A DNA stretch of 14,783 nucleotides, from positions 1 through 14,783 of the forward strand of contig NYZA01000071.1 of the NCBI GenBank assembly GCA_002686955.1, read 5' to 3'. The notes under the pieces were generated by a model. It ran no database searches and was not told the DNA's origin. It worked only from the letters and a program-made list of their open reading frames with translations. Position numbers and translations under genes: made by a program. Source of the DNA: Gemmatimonadota bacterium (GTDB lineage Bacteria > GCA-2686955). Below, one piece after another: positions 1 to 7,249 of this stretch. The number at the start of each line of letters is the position of its first letter. The first letter of the stretch is position 1.

Positions 1-46
1 AGTCCTTCCACTACAACAACCTTGGCGGCACCGCCCTTACAGTTGT

Positions 47-67
47 CGCCCCTCGGGGCGGTTTTTT
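47..67 (+). terminator. Rho-independent terminator for a plus-strand unit left of the window
   Basis: A six-pair GC stem (CGCCCC at 47-52, GGGGCG at 55-60; the innermost pair probably opens to give a four-base loop) is followed by six T residues at 62-67. This is the classic intrinsic terminator layout on the plus strand. On the minus strand the flanking A run gives no U-tract, so it would not terminate the leftward OLD-family gene efficiently. It implies a plus-strand transcript entering from the left. A second CCGCCC at 31-36 could pair with GGGCGG at 56-61 as an alternative fold. No gene that it serves can be identified here. Confidence 0.7.
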
Positions 68-91
68 CTCTTGACTACCGGTGGGCTCATA

Positions 92-102
92 AGTGTTAGA
101 CA
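92..102. other. Palindromic GTTAGAC / GTCTAAC box (possible attC R box)
   Basis: The sequence GTGTTAGACAC is a near-perfect palindrome. It contains the integron R' consensus GTTRRRY on the plus strand and the R'' consensus RYYYAAC (GTCTAAC) on the minus strand. It lies just past the stop of the OLD-family gene, where the attC of that cassette would be expected to begin. It also shares the nine bases GTTAGACAC with the R' box and adjoining bases of the intron-split attC. I could not find a convincing partner stem inside the 91 bases to its left. It may therefore be the first box of an attC that continues beyond the window, a remnant, or chance. Confidence 0.3.
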
Positions 103-136
103 CCCGAGGCCAACGCAATTCCCGGCTGGAGTCCCT

Positions 137-1996
137 TTAGGGCAGTTCCGCAAGCTTGTCTTGTAGGTAGTCATGTATCTTCCTGAATACCAATTGAGTT
201 CGCTTTGGCACCTCCTGACGCAAGTTCTCCGGAAGCTTGCTTTCCTCCCTTATCATCCTACAAAGTTCCTTCTTTCGAAGTGTCCGCTCCGATGGTAGAC
301 CGTGCTCCGACTTCAAACTCGCGATGTATCCACCATCAATGAGGTCCTCGACCTCCATGCCATCAAACTCGCTTCCGATCTGCCCGTAGGTAAGAACAAA
401 CCGTGGATCCAGCCCCCATTCCTCAATGTATCGCTCTCTGGCCTTCCTCCCTTCCTTGTCATCGTCCAGTGGCACAAGGAAGCTCCTGCCCCATCCAAGA
501 TAAAGCCCGATCAAACGATCCAGTCCATTGGCGCCAGTGCCGGGGATTAGCGATGTTCCCGGCTTCGGAAGGAAGTAGTTAAGAAGAAACAGGTCTGTCT
601 TTCCCTCTAGCAATATCGCCTTCGGAATGTACTCCAATGGGGAGGGAATGACTTCGAGGGCATCCAAGATGGGCTGGAAATATGTCGTCTGAAATGGGTG
701 CTCTGCGGAAAAGGTACGGTATTTGAGCAAGCGTATGCTAGTGCTCTTCGCTGAGTAGTCATCTCCAAGCGCATCGCTGTCGTAGTCGAGTGCCAAGTTT
801 CGGACGACATGAGCGTTTTCGAGCCAACACGGGTTGATCATGTGTGGGCTATGTGTGGAGTAGACAATTCGCGCGCCGAGTTTTGATACGTCGTCGAAGC
901 TCCGGAGAAGCGATTGTTGAGCCTTCGGGTGGAGATTCGAGGCTGGCTCGTCGAGAAGAAACACCACGCTCTCCTGTTGCCTTCGATACATGCGAAATTG
1001 TGTAAAGAGCAGAAAACCGAAAAACCACCGAAAACCTAGCGATCGATCAGAAATGAGGTAGGAGGCGTCCCCATCAGTCATCACGATCGAGAGTTCGACA
1101 CATTCGGTTTCTGATCCGGCTGGGCCGGGCGCTATGGACAGGTCGAATCGTATGTCCCGCCGACGACCCTGATCTCCCATGATTTGGTCCCACTGGCCGA
1201 AGATCAACTGGGAGGCCTTGACGCCCATGTTAAGGAGTACTTGATCGAGTGCGCGCTTGCTACTCCCCATCAATCCGCCGGAACGAAGGGCGCGCCGAGT
1301 GATGTGCTCGGTGAGATCAAGTTGCATGTCTAAGGAATCGAGAACGTCCTGAACCACTTCACGATAGTAGCGGTTTATGGCCTTCTCTTCACCCGGGGGG
1401 TTCAGTACGATCTTCTCGGGTATCTCGAAGAGGAACGTTGGGAAGTACTTGACGACAGGCAATCGGGTGGCTGCATGATTCACGATGTCGTTCCACGCCT
1501 TGCGGTCCGTTTCATAGAGTTCCCGCCATTTGCGTTGCCGGGGCTTCTTCCCAAGCAGCTGCACGCCCCATTCAATTATGGTTCCCTTGTAGATGCTAGA
1601 CTCGAATGTCATCTGCTTGGTAAGAGTGAACTCCGTGCAAAGGCCGTCTCGGTCCAGGATATAGCCATGCTTGTCGTTGGCATATTGGGCAATTGCATCC
1701 ACGTCGCCATCATCGGGTACAACAAGAGCTGTGACCTCTACCGTGTCATTGAAGTTCGCCCTTCGGGCAAGGGGAATGATGTCGTTGATGTCTGCCGCTC
1801 GGAGTTTCTCCTCGTACAGCTGGCCCTGGTGTTCCGCTGGCTCTCCGAGATGGGAGAGCGCCTCGAGAATCGTGGTCTTGCCTGATTCGTTGAGTCCCAC
1901 AAGTGTAATGACCGCTCGGCGTTCTCCGACATCGACGAGTAGTCCCTCTTCGCCTATGCCTTTGAAGTTCTTGATCCAGAACTTCCGATAGTCCAT
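137..1996 (-). CDS. OLD-family ATP-dependent nuclease (AAA ATPase with TOPRIM domain)
   Basis: A 619-residue protein with an N-terminal ABC-type ATPase and a C-terminal TOPRIM nuclease domain, the layout of OLD (overcoming lysogenization defect) endonucleases such as P2 Old and GajA. Visible motifs are Walker A GLNESGKT (34-41), a signature-like SDRSLGFRW (316-324), Walker B VVFLLDEP (344-351), the H-loop STHSP (380-384), and TOPRIM acidic motifs LLEGKTD (462-468, E464) and LDDDKEG (510-516). The family cleaves DNA and is mostly linked to phage defence. No UvrD/GajB-like partner is adjacent, which points to a stand-alone (class 1-like) enzyme, though the left flank is not seen. The ATG at 1996 has a GAGG at 2006-2009. 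The gene is clearly less GC-rich (about 52% on a sampled line) than the right half of the window (about 68%), fitting recent transfer. It starts 66 bases downstream of the restored attC junction, so it is probably an integron cassette gene. Confidence 0.88.
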   Translation of the reverse strand: MDYRKFWIKNFKGIGEEGLLVDVGERRAVITLVGLNESGKTTILEALSHLGEPAEHQGQLYEEKLRAADINDIIPLARRANFNDTVEVTALVVPDDGDVDAIAQYANDKHGYILDRDGLCTEFTLTKQMTFESSIYKGTIIEWGVQLLGKKPRQRKWRELYETDRKAWNDIVNHAATRLPVVKYFPTFLFEIPEKIVLNPPGEEKAINRYYREVVQDVLDSLDMQLDLTEHITRRALRSGGLMGSSKRALDQVLLNMGVKASQLIFGQWDQIMGDQGRRRDIRFDLSIAPGPAGSETECVELSIVMTDGDASYLISDRSLGFRWFFGFLLFTQFRMYRRQQESVVFLLDEPASNLHPKAQQSLLRSFDDVSKLGARIVYSTHSPHMINPCWLENAHVVRNLALDYDSDALGDDYSAKSTSIRLLKYRTFSAEHPFQTTYFQPILDALEVIPSPLEYIPKAILLEGKTDLFLLNYFLPKPGTSLIPGTGANGLDRLIGLYLGWGRSFLVPLDDDKEGRKARERYIEEWGLDPRFVLTYGQIGSEFDGMEVEDLIDGGYIASLKSEHGLPSERTLRKKELCRMIREESKLPENLRQEVPKRTQLVFRKIHDYLQDKLAELP

Positions 1997-2062
1997 GGTG
2001 TGCTGCCTCGTATTTGGCGGGAGTTGTCGCCGGGTGGTTGAGGGCTCCGATCAGAGTGTCTA

Positions 2063-2134
2063 ATCGGGATAGGGAGGGACCTCACGGCCCCCCCCTCCCA
2101 CACCACCGCACATACGGATCACGTATACGGCGGT
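2063..2134 (-). ncRNA. Group II intron ribozyme domains V and VI
   Basis: Read on the minus strand, 2134-2102 folds into a 33-base domain V hairpin. It has a lower stem ACCGCCG with CGGTGGT, then U.G and A-U pairs, a two-base bulge (TG), a four-pair upper stem TACG/CGTA and a five-base loop. The triad position reads CGC, as in some bacterial classes. Domain VI follows (about 2099-2066), with GGGAGGG pairing to CCCTCCC and an inner GGCC/GGTC stem capped by GTGA. An A at 2070, eight bases from the 3' end counting inclusively, is the likely branch point. Pairing was done by eye. The overall pattern is characteristic of a complete 3' ribozyme end, so the RNA core looks intact even though the protein may not be. 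Confidence 0.78.
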
Positions 2135-2155
2135 TCGGCGGATTGGGTGGTCGGT

Positions 2156-3481
2156 TCATCTCTCGATCAGACAGGGTAAGCCGAGCGCTCTGAAATGTCG
2201 CGCGGGTAGCGCGAACGATAGTGCCGGGCTGTGGCTCAGGCGCCACGGTCCGTGGGCTGACTTGGCTGTGTTCCAGGCCAGCTTGCGGGACACGCCCCGG
2301 GCGCGAAGTTCCCGGTATCCCCTGCGACCCCACTGCTTCCAGTGGTAGCAGCGTAGCCGCCTGCGAATCCACTTGTCCAGATCGCGCAGTGGCGAGCTCA
2401 CTTCGGCAAAGCCGTAGTAACCCCTCCAGCCCAGGATGTAGATCCGGAGCTCGTGCACGATCCGAGCGACAGTGCGTCCGCGAGTGCGACGGGTGAGAAC
2501 TCGCACCTTGGCCTTGAAGGCCAAGATCGCCTTCTTGCTCACCTTCCGCCGGGGGTTCCGGCCTCGGGTGAATGTGAAGCCCAGGAAATTCCGATTCCAT
2601 GGCCGGTCCACTGTGCTCTTGGTCTCGTTGACCTTGAGCTTCAGTCGACCTTCCAGGAAACGGGTGACGCTGGCCATCACGCGTTCGCCGGCCTGCTGAC
2701 TGCGTACATAGATGTTCGCATCGTCGGCGCATCGGATGAATCGGTGGCCTCGCTTCTCCAGTTCTTTGTCGAAGTTATCAAGCAACAAATTTGCGAGCAG
2801 CGGTGAGAGTGGCGCGCCTTGCGGCGTACCCTCCACCGTAGGCTCCAGGGCTCCTCTCAGGCTCAGCACTCCGGCCGTCAAGAACCGGTGGATCAGCCGC
2901 AGCACCCGTCGGTCCCTAACACGCTTGCGCACACGGCTTAGATCGAAAAACTTCTCCAAATCAAGATCGACCACCCACGTATATCCGCTCCGTATGTGCG
3001 TCTGCGCCTGTGACACCGCTTGGTGCGCGCTGCGCCCCGGCCGAAAACCGTAGCTGTGTTCCGAAAAGGTCGGATCCCACTCTGCCTGCAATACTTGAAG
3101 CAGCGCCTGTCCAATGAACCGGTCGAGCACAACCGGCACTCCCAGATTTCGGGTCCCACCCCCGCCCTTCGGGATCTCTACCCGTCGGACCGCTTGGGGC
3201 TTGTAGGTCCCTGCCAGCAGGGAGGCGCGGATGCTTGGCCACTCCTTTCGTAGATAGTCCGCCAGGTCTTCGACGGTCATCCCGTCGATCCCCGGCGCAC
3301 CTCCGTTGCGTCTGACCTGGCCGAGTGCGCGCCGCAGATTTGCCGCCTCCAGCACGCGCTCCATCAGGTCCGATCCTTCCACCGGAGCGTCCTCTCCGCT
3401 CGTCCCAGTCATGGCTTCATCCCCCCAGTCGCCCAGGGGCAGCTCGAGCTGCTCAGCGAATGCAATGCCATGTCTCGACAA
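2156..3481 (-). CDS. ltrA: Group II intron reverse transcriptase/maturase, likely RT-defective
   Basis: A 441-residue intron-encoded protein that would promote splicing (maturase) and target-primed reverse transcription of its intron. N-terminal RT blocks include GAPGIDGMTVEDL (about 61-73), RRVEIPKGGGGTRNLGVPVVLDR (99-121), YGFRPGRSAHQAV (144-156), VDLDLEKFFD (171-180), EGTPQGAPLSPLLANL (217-232) and CADDANIYVRS (251-261). The maturase/X domain covers about 300-425 and the protein ends without an En endonuclease domain, as in group IIC. Two oddities stand out. After EKFFD the usual RVNHxxLM is absent and the chain goes straight to LSRV, an in-frame loss of about seven residues near 2941. The usual YADD reads CADD. 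The catalytic Asp residues remain, so splicing may persist while mobility is impaired. The start is TTG at 3481 with GGGAGG eight bases upstream. An ATG also occurs nearby at about 3472 but is out of frame. Confidence 0.92.
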   Translation of the reverse strand: MSRHGIAFAEQLELPLGDWGDEAMTGTSGEDAPVEGSDLMERVLEAANLRRALGQVRRNGGAPGIDGMTVEDLADYLRKEWPSIRASLLAGTYKPQAVRRVEIPKGGGGTRNLGVPVVLDRFIGQALLQVLQAEWDPTFSEHSYGFRPGRSAHQAVSQAQTHIRSGYTWVVDLDLEKFFDLSRVRKRVRDRRVLRLIHRFLTAGVLSLRGALEPTVEGTPQGAPLSPLLANLLLDNFDKELEKRGHRFIRCADDANIYVRSQQAGERVMASVTRFLEGRLKLKVNETKSTVDRPWNRNFLGFTFTRGRNPRRKVSKKAILAFKAKVRVLTRRTRGRTVARIVHELRIYILGWRGYYGFAEVSSPLRDLDKWIRRRLRCYHWKQWGRRGYRELRARGVSRKLAWNTAKSAHGPWRLSHSPALSFALPARHFRALGLPCLIER

Positions 3482-3969
3482 AACGGTGACCTCCCCTCTC
3501 CTTCAATCCCCTCTCGGGGAACCGTTCGGGCCTTCATCCCTTTGCGTTGCGGCTCGGCCTATCTGTTGCCCCGCCTTTCGGACTTGGGGTGCCTCAATAG
3601 CCTCGCCTGCGCCGGGTCTACTATGCCCTCTGCTGACTTCTCCCGGTCGGTCGGGGACGGTTGCCCGCCCCCCACCCGAGGGACAACCGGGAGATCTCCC
3701 AGGGTAAGACACAGAACGTTCCGCGCGTAGACGCCGGATTTATAAAGCACACCCAATCGCGGATGGAGGACTTCGCGGTCACGTGCCCGCTCGTCCCAAG
3801 TGTGTCACACCTCATATCCGGTTCCTGTTCGTCGCCCCGCGCTTTTGGATTGGGCTTCCTCCAGACCCCACCTCGCGATGACGCCCTTGCCCTTTTCCTA
3901 GCCTTCGGCTCCGCTAATACCTGGCACGGGGACTTGCACCCCGCGCGCTCTGTGTCATGCCTGGCACAC

Positions 3970-4032
3970 ACGCCGCGAATCAGCTGCAAGGACGGCGTAG
4001 CCGGCCTTGTCCGCTGCATTCGCATGTTCGAC
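3970..4032 (-). other. Integron attC site, 5' part, interrupted by the intron (3' part at 2058-2062)
   Basis: Read on the minus strand, an attC layout is visible. R'' is GTCGAAC (4032-4026), one mismatch from RYYYAAC. After a two-base spacer comes a stem GCGAAT/ATTCGC (4023-4018 with 3980-3975). An unpaired G at 4017 takes the place of the extrahelical base of L''. CAGC/GCTG follows (4016-4013 with 3984-3981), then a GGA/CA internal loop like the unpaired central spacer, then CAAGG/CCTTG and CGGC/GCCG with a TAC loop. The site ends GGCGT at 3970 and is cut there by the intron. Past the intron it resumes TAGAC (2062-2058), giving GTTAGAC, a perfect R' (GTTRRRY). Total length without the intron is 68 bases, normal for attC. 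Its orientation is that expected for a site closing the cassette of the beta-helix gene upstream. The alternative is a plain terminator hairpin, which group IIC introns also target. The restored R' box and the extra L'' base argue for attC. Confidence 0.75.
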
Positions 4033-4104
4033 CCCGTTCGCCTAGTGCCACGCGACGGTCGTGTCGGCAGCTCGATCATCGAAGGAGTAGAACGCATCCC
4101 CTGT

Positions 4105-6735
4105 TCATTCGATCTGGAGCCACCCACGGTTGCTTGGTCCGCCGTATGCCCCCATGTCCGACCTCGCCCCGTTGCGGTACCCGGCCGGCCACTTCGGGTG
4201 CCAGTCGCTGATGCCGTCCTCAATCGCTGGGTCGCCGGTGTCGATGCAGGGGGATCTCGCGGCGAGCAGATACTCCCACCCTCCGTATGAGCGGAACAGT
4301 GGATTTGCGTCGATGTTGCCCTCGCCGGGGTAGCCGCCCTGGATGGTGGAAAATGCGACGCTACCCTCGCCTTCTCCTATGGCGATCTCGTCCGGAGCGT
4401 TCCCCCACAGCACGCAGTTTCGCACCTCAGCATCCGTGCCGTTGTCCAGGTACAGAGCGCCGCCTCGCCCGTCCGGGGCCTCGGACCGGTTGTCGCTGAA
4501 CGTGCAGTTGACGATCGACACGTCGCCTCTCTCGCAGTAGACGCCTCCCCCATGCACCTCGAGGTACACGTCCACAATCTCGAGCCGGTTGCCATCGATT
4601 ACGCAGTTCTCGAGCGCTGCCGGCTCCGCCGCTCTGACGAGGGCAACCCCTCCACCATAGATCCGATCCAGATCTCCGATCACGCGGTTGTCGTGGATCC
4701 GCGTGTTCTCGATGTGGGGAGCGGCCCCATAGCAGTAGATCCCTCCCCCGTGGTAATCGTAGTCCCAGGATAGGCCGTGGACCGTGTTCCATGCTATCTC
4801 GCAGCCCGTAATCCTGGGGCGTGAGGTCGCGTCTCCGCGGCAGGCGATGCCGGCACCCGAAGCCTCCGACCAACTCTGGGTGTAGTTACCGACGATCGCG
4901 CACTCGTCGATCTGGGGCGACGACATTGAGCAGTGCACTCCCCCATCTCTCCATCCCCAGCCCGAGTTCCCGCGGATCACGCACCGCCGAACCACAGGCG
5001 CCGAGTAGCTGCACGACACTCCCCGTTGCGCCCCAGTGATGGTGAAGCCGGTCAACAGCGGAACTCGATCGGAAGGCGCGAAAGAGAATACGCTGGTTCG
5101 TCCCGAGCCATGAACGACGGTGGAGGCGACTACTTCGTGGTTGCCGGGATCCAGGCTGCACACGGTGATCCCCATCCGGATCGTCAGGTCGTGCTCCAGG
5201 TACGTCCCCGGCTCCACCAGAACCGTGTCACCTTCGCACGCCGCGTCTATTGCCCCGGCGATATCCACGTATTCGCCCGGAACAGTGACCGTTCGTGGCT
5301 CGTGGCGAAGAGGCTCCTCGCACCCGACGGGTTGGCTTCCCATGTCGGACCCGTCCTTCCCCGCCCCGACACACGGGGAGACCTCGCTGAGGGCTAGGTC
5401 GTGGGGACGGCAGTCCACCTGGCAGAGCGCGGGATCGAGGTCGATATTGCCCTCGCCGGGCCATCCACCTTGGACGTCGCTCCAGTTCACGGCGACCGTG
5501 CTGCTCTCGTGCTCGATTGCGATGGGCGCGCTGTAGTTCCCCCAGAGGATCGAGCCCTCCACGATCGGGTGGCACTCGTTGTATACCGAGAGCGCGCCAC
5601 CGGGCCGGTCCGGACGATTGCCTACGATCGTACAGTGAGTCACGCGAGGGCTTGCTCGGTAGTCGCAGTAGACGGCGATCCCGTTCCCCACGATGGTGCA
5701 GCCCCGGAGCGTGGGAGAGCTGCGGAAGCACTCGATGCCGTGTCCGGCGTTCTCGACAATGCCGCAGTCAACGAGAGCGGGACGCGCATCTCTCTCGGTG
5801 TAGACGCCAGCACCCTTGGAGGCCCAGTTTCTCTCGATCGTGCATCGGACCAGGACCGGGCTGGCCGAGGAGGCGGCGTGGACGCCGCCACCCTTCCCGT
5901 TCATCGAGCCGGTCGTGTTCCGAGCAATCGTGCAATCCACTAGGCGGGGAGAAGCGATCCCCCGACAGTAGACCCCGGCCCCTAGCGAGCGGAAGTCACC
6001 GCTCACAGCGTTGTGTGAGATGACGCAGCGGCGCAGAACCGGGTTGGCGTTTCGCCCACAGGCCAGGCCTCCCCCCCGCCCTCCAGTGCTGTAGCCTGAG
6101 GCTCCCGCTGCCTCATTGCCCCGAACAAGGCAGTCCACGACATTGGGCGACGCAGCGACGCAGCTCAGACCAGCGCCCCTGGCGGACGACCCGTCCACTC
6201 CGTTCGAATCGATCCTGCAGTGCTCGATCCTCGGAGTAGCACCAGCCTCACAATGGACGCCTCCTCCCTGGGCATCCGGGGACGAGACCGCGTTGCCTAC
6301 GATTGCGCAGCGAGCGATGCGCGGGCTCACCGACCCGGAGCAGAAGACTCCGCCACCCGCCAGGGAGCCGTCTCCAGCAACTCCGGACCGCGGGCTTCCA
6401 GATCCGCCCCTGAGCGTGAACCCGATCAGCGAGACCGTGCGATTCTCCCCATTCGCGAAGCTCACGACGCTACCGGCGGCGTTCGCATCCACCACGGTGC
6501 CCGCCACCACCACCGAGTCTTCGGGCACGGTCCCGGTCACGGTGATCGCCTTCCCGAGGAAGTCCAGGGTCTCGACGTAGGTGCCCGGCTGGACCAGAAC
6601 TACATCCCCGTCCGCGGAAGCAGCGATGGCGTCCTGGATCCTCGAGTACTCGTCCGGCACATTGATAGTACGGGCGCGGACGGTGGCTAGCGTACAGCCG
6701 AGCATTGCGGCGAGAACCAGAAGGCTGCGGATCAT
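4105..6735 (-). CDS. Secreted right-handed parallel beta-helix repeat protein
   Basis: An 876-residue exported protein. A signal peptide is clear (MIRSLLVLAAMLGCTLATVRA, about 1-21). The mature chain opens TINVPDEYSRIQDAI...GDVVLVQPGTY, the usual entry of DUF1565/NosD-like beta-helix proteins. It then runs through many short coils of the type PRIxxCxIxxN and GGGVxC, as in pectin-lyase-fold proteins. The module appears twice. A second entry (TVTVPGEYVDIAGAIDAACEGDTVLVEPGTY) begins near residue 480, and each half ends with a QGGxPGEGNID motif. The chain ends SDMGAYGGP...WLQIE with no recognisable sorting tail. Function is unknown; members of this fold bind or cleave polysaccharides, but no catalytic site can be assigned. 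The ATG at 6735 has AAGGG (within GAAGGG, 6741-6746) five bases upstream. The stop is 72 bases before the attC R'' box, so this may be an unusually large cassette gene. Cysteine is frequent in the coils, which suits an extracytoplasmic protein. Confidence 0.85.
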   Translation of the reverse strand: MIRSLLVLAAMLGCTLATVRARTINVPDEYSRIQDAIAASADGDVVLVQPGTYVETLDFLGKAITVTGTVPEDSVVVAGTVVDANAAGSVVSFANGENRTVSLIGFTLRGGSGSPRSGVAGDGSLAGGGVFCSGSVSPRIARCAIVGNAVSSPDAQGGGVHCEAGATPRIEHCRIDSNGVDGSSARGAGLSCVAASPNVVDCLVRGNEAAGASGYSTGGRGGGLACGRNANPVLRRCVISHNAVSGDFRSLGAGVYCRGIASPRLVDCTIARNTTGSMNGKGGGVHAASSASPVLVRCTIERNWASKGAGVYTERDARPALVDCGIVENAGHGIECFRSSPTLRGCTIVGNGIAVYCDYRASPRVTHCTIVGNRPDRPGGALSVYNECHPIVEGSILWGNYSAPIAIEHESSTVAVNWSDVQGGWPGEGNIDLDPALCQVDCRPHDLALSEVSPCVGAGKDGSDMGSQPVGCEEPLRHEPRTVTVPGEYVDIAGAIDAACEGDTVLVEPGTYLEHDLTIRMGITVCSLDPGNHEVVASTVVHGSGRTSVFSFAPSDRVPLLTGFTITGAQRGVSCSYSAPVVRRCVIRGNSGWGWRDGGVHCSMSSPQIDECAIVGNYTQSWSEASGAGIACRGDATSRPRITGCEIAWNTVHGLSWDYDYHGGGIYCYGAAPHIENTRIHDNRVIGDLDRIYGGGVALVRAAEPAALENCVIDGNRLEIVDVYLEVHGGGVYCERGDVSIVNCTFSDNRSEAPDGRGGALYLDNGTDAEVRNCVLWGNAPDEIAIGEGEGSVAFSTIQGGYPGEGNIDANPLFRSYGGWEYLLAARSPCIDTGDPAIEDGISDWHPKWPAGYRNGARSDMGAYGGPSNRGWLQIE

Positions 6736-6865
6736 ATCTGCCCTTCGTGGCGGCTGATTACACCGTCTGTCGATCGAAGCCTAACCCATTGTTGATCCTT
6801 GCACACGAGGTGCTTGACATGCGCCCTCCATGCGGCCTCACTGCGATACATAGTCTTGGTCGAAC

Positions 6866-6921
6866 GCGCGCTGTCGCTGCACGGCCGTGCAGCATATCGC
6901 AACATGCGGGGGACAGCCGAG
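6866..6921. repeat. 56-bp direct repeat with 18-bp palindrome, copy 1
   Basis: This copy begins GCGCGCTGT and ends ACAGCCGAG. It contains the perfect palindrome GCTGCACGGCCGTGCAGC (6876-6893 by count). It matches the copy at 7250-7305 at 53 of 56 positions; the differences are c/g, a/g and c/t. The flanks diverge immediately on both sides. It could be an extragenic palindromic repeat, a protein-binding site or the end of a degraded mobile element. The sequence alone does not decide among these. Confidence 0.8.
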
Positions 6922-7249
6922 GCGATGGGCTGCGTAGCGACCGCGGGGATGCCTCTGGCCGCGACCATCCGCCGCCGCATCGGCCGCGGGGCGCATCGCG
7001 CAAAGGGAACGCCGTGGCGCACGGGTACCGCCGGTGAACCCGTTGGCGCGGGTGGATCCGGCCCCCGAGGAAGGACGGGTCTCGGCGCGATCGGGGGGAG
7101 GCGATCCGCGTGCCGCGGTGGCTGTGGAGACCGATAACAGAGCTGCCTTGGAGCGCCTCCGCAAGTGCATCTCGCACCCCGCTCCCGGCCCCGGCCCATC
7201 GCATCGAGAGCCTGCCGTCACCGATCCGCGCCGCAGCAGGTTCGATGGC

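Larger units (their letters stand above)
2063..3969 (-). mobile_element. Group II intron inserted in an attC site
   Basis: A 1907-bp intron read on the minus strand. The 5' end at 3969 begins GTGTGCC, matching the GUGYG group II start. The 3' end at 2063 reads CCCGAT, matching the terminal AY. Domains I-III occupy about 3969-3490 and contain long GC-rich complementary runs such as GCGGGGTGCAAGTCCCCGT. The ORF sits in domain IV. A domain V hairpin (2134-2102) and a domain VI hairpin with a candidate branch-point A at 2070 follow the ORF. The boundaries were chosen because they satisfy both splice consensus ends and also rejoin the flanks into a perfect GTTAGAC box. The encoded protein has RT and maturase domains but no endonuclease domain, as in group IIC introns. 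A IIC-attC subgroup is known to insert at attC sites. GTGTGTG at 3971-3965 leaves a two-base ambiguity at the 5' end, resolved by the box restoration. Confidence 0.88.

Noticed and set aside
3-74. A partial plus-strand frame at the left edge ending in TGA at 72-74
   Set aside because: It would run through the terminator hairpin and T run, which is unlikely for a real gene end, and 23 residues give no identity.
137-1996. Gabija (GajA) assignment
   Set aside because: The ATPase-TOPRIM layout fits, but no GajB-like UvrD helicase gene is adjacent in the visible flank, so only the broader OLD family is claimed.
3621-4223. A 200-codon minus-strand frame over the intron 5' end and attC
   Set aside because: It is explained by the non-coding attC hairpin and intron domain I. 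The reading frame crosses the splice site and overlaps the end of the beta-helix gene.
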